This document shows, in pieces, positions 47,599 through 51,556 of a DNA stretch of 51,556 nucleotides (positions within the stretch are counted from its first letter, which is position 1; each line of letters opens with the position of its first letter). Source of the stretch: Leucogyrophana mollusca (Eukaryota; Basidiomycota; Agaricomycetes; Boletales); assembly GCA_021014945.1 (NCBI GenBank), contig MU266533.1:1-51556 (forward strand), read 5' to 3'. The translations under genes and the position numbers were made by a program. Below the pieces are notes generated by a model, which did no database searches, was not told the origin of the DNA, and saw only the letters and a program-made list of their open reading frames with translations.

Positions 47599-48290
47599 TG
47601 AGCCGACAGACAACGCTGAGGCCGTTTTCCTTCACCGGAGTCGCCATGTTCACAGCGCCAGCGCCATTTCATCACTCGCACCCCCATCTCCCCTCATCGA
47701 GAGCTCAGGCTGCGCTATGGTTGGTGCACTCCGCTTCAACTTCTACTCGGCCCCGTGATCCTCCTCGGAGGTTTCGATTTCGCCCTTTCTTCCCTCCGGC
47801 ATTAGATCGTGAGTTGGGCTTCCCCATTTTTAAGTCGTCTACGAGTGCTCTTCGCTTTTCGCTTCGAGCGCTTTGTTCCCAATCGCATGTTGCTCATCTC
47901 CGCTTCCGCTTCCTGCCGGTTATCACGATTTTCTCAGTCGTGAGTCTCGTTATCCACATGTGAGCCAGCTCGTGTGCTGTGGGGTGCTATCACGCCACCT
48001 GAACTAAAAATCACCATTGCCGACCTGGCATTCGGTAAGTTTCATGCTGATGCCGTGGGGGATGTAGTTCGACCCGGATCTTTTTACTCTGCAAACAGGA
48101 TAGATGGTCTTCTTGTCCCAAACCAAACGCCCGTAGGAGCCGTCTACGGTATGGACCAAACGCCAGCGTCAAAGAGTACCGTTGGATCGGTGTTGATTAC
48201 ATCCCTCTTGCCAAGGCCCCAATCTGCTTGGAGGCAATGCGGTGTCTAATTTCTTGTTTATGCTACCTCAAGCGTCGAGCTGTTACCAAA
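47599..48290 (+). pseudogene. Decayed MFS transporter copy
   Basis: The segment aligns by eye to the 3' half of the two intact MFS genes. At about 47728-47790 it matches the region encoding LQPLFYS and the next loop. At about 47855-48030 it matches the block from CFFASIVER to the end of exon 6, keeping a GTAAGT donor at 48031. At 48100-48260 it matches exon 7, reading YGMDQTPAS against NGMGQTLAS and SLL against SLF. Frames are broken and the whole N-terminal half (motif A, helices 1 to 5) is absent or unrecognisable. It is therefore a non-functional third copy, 450 bases upstream of the intact right gene and in the same orientation. Confidence 0.78.
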
Positions 48291-48435
48291 CGGTCCGCAA
48301 ATACAGATGGGAATTAAGACAAAGTGTAATACGTAATGGCAGGACACAGCACGCATGGTGTACGTACCACATCCTCCGAAGTGCCTCGAGGCTCATGTGC
48401 AATAAGTAGGACCTCGGACGATGCTTAAAGAAGCG

Positions 48436-48465
48436 TTGTTTGTTCCAGAGGCCTTTGCCAAACAA
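48436..48465. promoter_or_regulatory. Shared upstream element, copy 3 (right MFS gene)
   Basis: TTGTTTGTTCCAGAGG ... TTGCCAAACAA, with inverted ends TTGTTTG and CAAACAA. It lies about 310 bases before the MFS start at 48746. See copies at 581-608 and 47323-47352. Confidence 0.5.
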
Positions 48466-48745
48466 CTCCCAAATGCAGCTTGCATGCGGCCTCCAGCATT
48501 GGATTCGTGCTGGATTCATGTGGATTTGTGCACGGCCCCCAGACTTCCTTGCGAGAAACGATTGCTATGTTTGTCAACTTCACTTCGTAATATGCACCAC
48601 AGGACGCTGACAGCACCTTCGCTCTCCCTTGGTTCGGTGCGAACCATTGGCCAATCACAGCAAGGGTTTTGCATGATGCACATGATATATATCACAGAAG
48701 ACACACCTTAGTACATTCCTCTTTCCAAGTCCCCCCACTATCACT

Positions 48746-50541
48746 ATGCACGAGGACCACGGCATCGTCGACGAGGAACGCCCTCTTCTTTCACCAAGGA
48801 AGGCCAAAAGGCCGAGCACCCCGCTGCCAAAGCTGCAGATCGGTATACTACTGATCGTGCAGCTCGCTGAGCCGATAGCATCCATGTGTATATACCCATT
48901 CATCAACCAGGTTCGCCCCAAAACCCGAAGTGTACAGGTTTCAATGGCTTATATTTGTTCGATAGCTTGTCAGGGAACTGGACATTACTGGAGGTGACGA
49001 GACTAAAGTCGGCTATTACGCCGGCCTCATCGTACGTGTAATCACACTCAAAATACCTTATTTCTCCCATTGAGCCCGATCCCCGTAGGAGTCTCTCTTC
49101 TTCGCCACACAGGCTGTAACCGTCTTGCGATGGAGTCGCTTGTCAGATCGTATTGGTCGCAAGCCTGTCATTTTGACCGGCCTCTTTGGTCTCTGTATTT
49201 CAATGCTTGCGTTCGGCTTGTCGAAGACATTCTGGACCCTCGTGATCAGGTCCGTCTCATGGAAACTGCTTTCAGCAAGTAGTTGACTGCAGCCGCGAAC
49301 AGTCGATGCATCTGCGGTATGCTGAACGGAAATATCGGTGTGATGAAGAGCATGATGGGTGAACTCACCGACTCTACCAACATGGCACGAGGATTCTCTT
49401 TTATGCCAATTGTGTGGTGCGTTGGTGCAACCATTGGGTATGTCTTCCTCCTGTACTGGTTTGTTCGAAAACCTAACTGACGAGCGTAGTCCTTTCATGG
49501 GTGGCCACTTGGTTCGCCCTCGCGATAACTTTCCCCGGCTCTTTACGAGCCCTTTCTGGGGTCGTTACCCATATTTTCTGCCGTGTGCAGCTGCTGCCTC
49601 TTTCACGGCAGTGGCGTTTATCTTGATCCTGCTTTTCCTAAAAGAGGTGAGTCACGACTCGCGGACACAATTGTGCATGAGTCGCCATAACGTACTGCCC
49701 CTTAGACCTTACCAAGAGCCTCTTCAACTGTACCGTCAACTTCGGAAGCATCTCCGAGCACTGCCCAACAAAGCCCTGAGGATGTGTCGGCCGTCGCAGG
49801 TTCATCATCGTCTGAAGCAGCGGTACCTCTACGCTCCCTCTTGACGCCATCTATCGTCATTCCTGTCGCAAATTACGCCACTCTTGCCTTGGTAGAGATA
49901 GGAGTCATAGCCCTTCAACCACTCTTCTACTCCACGCCCCATGAGTATGGAGGTTTGGATTTTACGCCGTCCGTCATTGGCTCTTGGGTGGCCCTGTTCG
50001 GTTTCGTTGACGGCATATTCCAACTCTGCTTCTTCGCCGCGATCGTTGAGCGTCTGGGCCCCAAACGCACTTTCCTGATCTCCGTCTCATGCTTCCTGCC
50101 TATCATCGCCATCTTTCCGATCATGAGCTCGATCGTACAAGTGCGAGGAGTAGACCCTACCATCTGGGTTCTGCTAACATGCCAGCTGAGCCTCACGGTC
50201 ATACTGGACATGTCTTTTGGTCAGTCCCATTGCCATACCGGCAGGGTATCAGACGAGTCTCACTGCTCCCCACAGGATGTATCTTAATGTTCATCACATC
50301 GGCAGCTCCGACAAAACGCTCCCTGGGGGCGATCAATGGTATGGGTCAGACGTTGGCGTCGATAGCGCGCGCTGTTGGCCCCGCTATGGCCACATCCCTT
50401 TTCGCATTTTCGAAGGAGCGCAATGTTCTCGGGGGAAACGCGGTATATGTCTTTCTCGGTATACTCGCTTCCGGGCTTGTGTATCTAGCGTCTTGCTTGC
50501 CAGACAAGTTGGCGGATAGAGACGAGGACCGGCGTCAGTGA
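48746..50541 (+). CDS. MFS transporter, right paralogue
   Basis: Predicted 487-residue, 12-helix major facilitator of unknown substrate, close paralogue of 820-2557. Exons 48746-48910, 48966-49031, 49089-49249, 49303-49437, 49490-49646, 49706-50219, 50276-50541; all seven match the left gene in position and phase. It starts MHEDHGIVDEERPLL, keeps LSDRIGRKPV, NGNIGVMKSMMGELTD and FLPCAAAASF, and ends LADRDEDRRQ. The central loop is 16 residues longer and serine-rich (SEASPSTAQQSPEDVS). No frame break is seen. Closest named relatives are fungal ZIFL/YCR023C-like DHA1 transporters, some of which move drugs or metal chelates; substrate here is not predictable. Confidence 0.88.
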
Positions 50542-51556
50542 AGATTTGCAATTCGCTCAAGCACTCTTGGATGTAGTCTTTATCCACTGTATTTGTTGAT
50601 CGAATGTATATAATCAAATTCTTGGAGGCCGCCCCATGATACGGGAATCATCGATATGGATGCGTCCGGTGGAGCTTTCTGTGAAATATTCCGAGGACGA
50701 GTAGTCTGTTGGGAGAGAACCCTTGGAGAACGCCCGACTGAAACTCCATTTAGGTTACAAAATGACATCGATTAACTTCTGGCAATACATTCTTTGTAGC
50801 ATTTCGAATGTGTGCATAGTAATTCATTCCCGCAAGTGCATACATACCCACTGACTCCGAGTCACTTGTAAGTACCGCGGGGAGCACAGTTGGACTATAC
50901 AAGCGGTGTCGGAGCAAGTACCGACGTCGCGGAACGCACAGCGGGTAGCGTTAACCCCTCGCATTCTAGCCCAAGACACCCTTCGATGTTCACAAGTAAA
51001 CTGCACGTCGGAGGATTCTTCGGCCGCTCGGATACCGTTGGCTGGCGCTCTTTCCAAGTTGTCTAGCGGCATTGAATAATCCGCACTATGTGGATCGCTA
51101 AGCATATCGAGGACGTTGCCAATATTGGTGCGATAATCCACGACCCTCGGTATTGGTTGAGACGAGTGTTGATCCTCGTTGTTACTTTCGTTAAGACTTG
51201 GGTTTGCGTGCTCGTGCCAGATGTCACATGGACCAACAGCGTCACCGTGAGGTTGATGAGGCCCCCTGAAGCTCCCTCATATGTCTGTCCGGACCAACCC
51301 CCAAAATCCGGTCTCAAATATGCTATCTTTTGGGGGTCAAATATGCTATCTCGGACAGACATGTCACACATAACAGTGTGACATATGTGACTCCACTGCC
51401 AAAGCGTGACAGGAGTGGGTGGTGCGATAGAGGTATACCAGAACGGCGCGCAGGGCTGTATTCAGCAGGAAAACGAGCCAGCGAACATACAAGAGAGACC
51501 CGGGCTACTTTTTAGTAATATTCCCCCGAAATCTTTAGTGTCGGCAACTTCTCCTT
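50542..51556. other. Right-edge region with small repeats, no gene
   Basis: No coding sequence can be supported. The interval 51279-51384 holds nested small repeats (separate entry). The rest is unremarkable. Confidence 0.45.
51279..51384. repeat. Nested inverted and direct repeats
   Basis: ATGTCTGTCCG (51281-51291) is inverted at 51352-51362. Between them TCAAATATGCTATCT occurs twice as a direct repeat (about 51313 and 51337). Immediately after, ATGTCACAC (51361-51369) and GTGTGACAT (51376-51384) form a perfect hairpin with a six-base loop. The pattern resembles the end of a small non-autonomous element, but the partner end may be outside the window. Confidence 0.6.

Overview
The window is nuclear DNA of a filamentous basidiomycete, most likely an agaricomycete. 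Genes are dense, cut by many roughly 50-base GT-AG introns, lie on both strands and are not in operons. The gene content is fungal: ERG4 sterol reductase, a KAR9-like cortical protein, a Clr2-type silencing factor, a DUF2235 hydrolase, a small secreted cysteine-containing protein, and a WD40 protein with a long disordered tail. I see no bacterial, viral or organellar segment, no tRNA or rRNA gene, no CRISPR array and no intact transposon. Exon-intron models below were built by eye from splice sites and family conservation.

Layout. 820-2557 is an intact MFS transporter (+). 2721-5986 is ZW10 (-), 6115-7497 RFC3 (-) and 7834-8553 the ubiquitin-eS31 fusion (+); the last two share a divergent promoter. 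9070-10615 is an F-box/LRR-type protein (-). 10.6-12.7 kb is gene-poor. 12722-14761 is a DUF2235 alpha/beta-hydrolase (+), then an ARF-family GTPase (-, 15338-16215) with a decayed ARF copy just upstream of it (16484-16800). 16.8-20.6 kb is gene-poor and holds only a small secreted protein (18626-19139). From 20.6 to 45.3 kb is a conserved housekeeping block: VPS5, MPE1, ERG4, an ER-type DnaJ protein, an alkyltransferase-like DNA repair protein, FBXO9/Pof7, PP2A B55 (CDC55), COX9, a small unassigned membrane protein, Clr2, KAR9-like and a WD40 protein. 45.3-48.7 kb is gene-poor and carries a decayed MFS copy. 48746-50541 is a second intact MFS transporter.

How it fits together. Most genes are independent housekeeping functions, several in head-to-head pairs (RFC3/RPS31, MPE1/ERG4, CDC55/COX9). 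ZW10 and VPS5 act in vesicle traffic and the ARF is probably also a membrane GTPase, but nothing shows co-regulation. The clearest non-housekeeping signal is the MFS family. Two intact paralogues with identical intron positions sit about 46 kb apart in the same orientation, with a relic third copy. All three share a TTGTTTG...CAAACAA-type element upstream. The most unusual gene-structure signal is a 9-base micro-exon in the DUF2235 gene that carries the nucleophile serine; skipping it would keep the frame but remove the active site. I did not find a clearly new multi-gene system.
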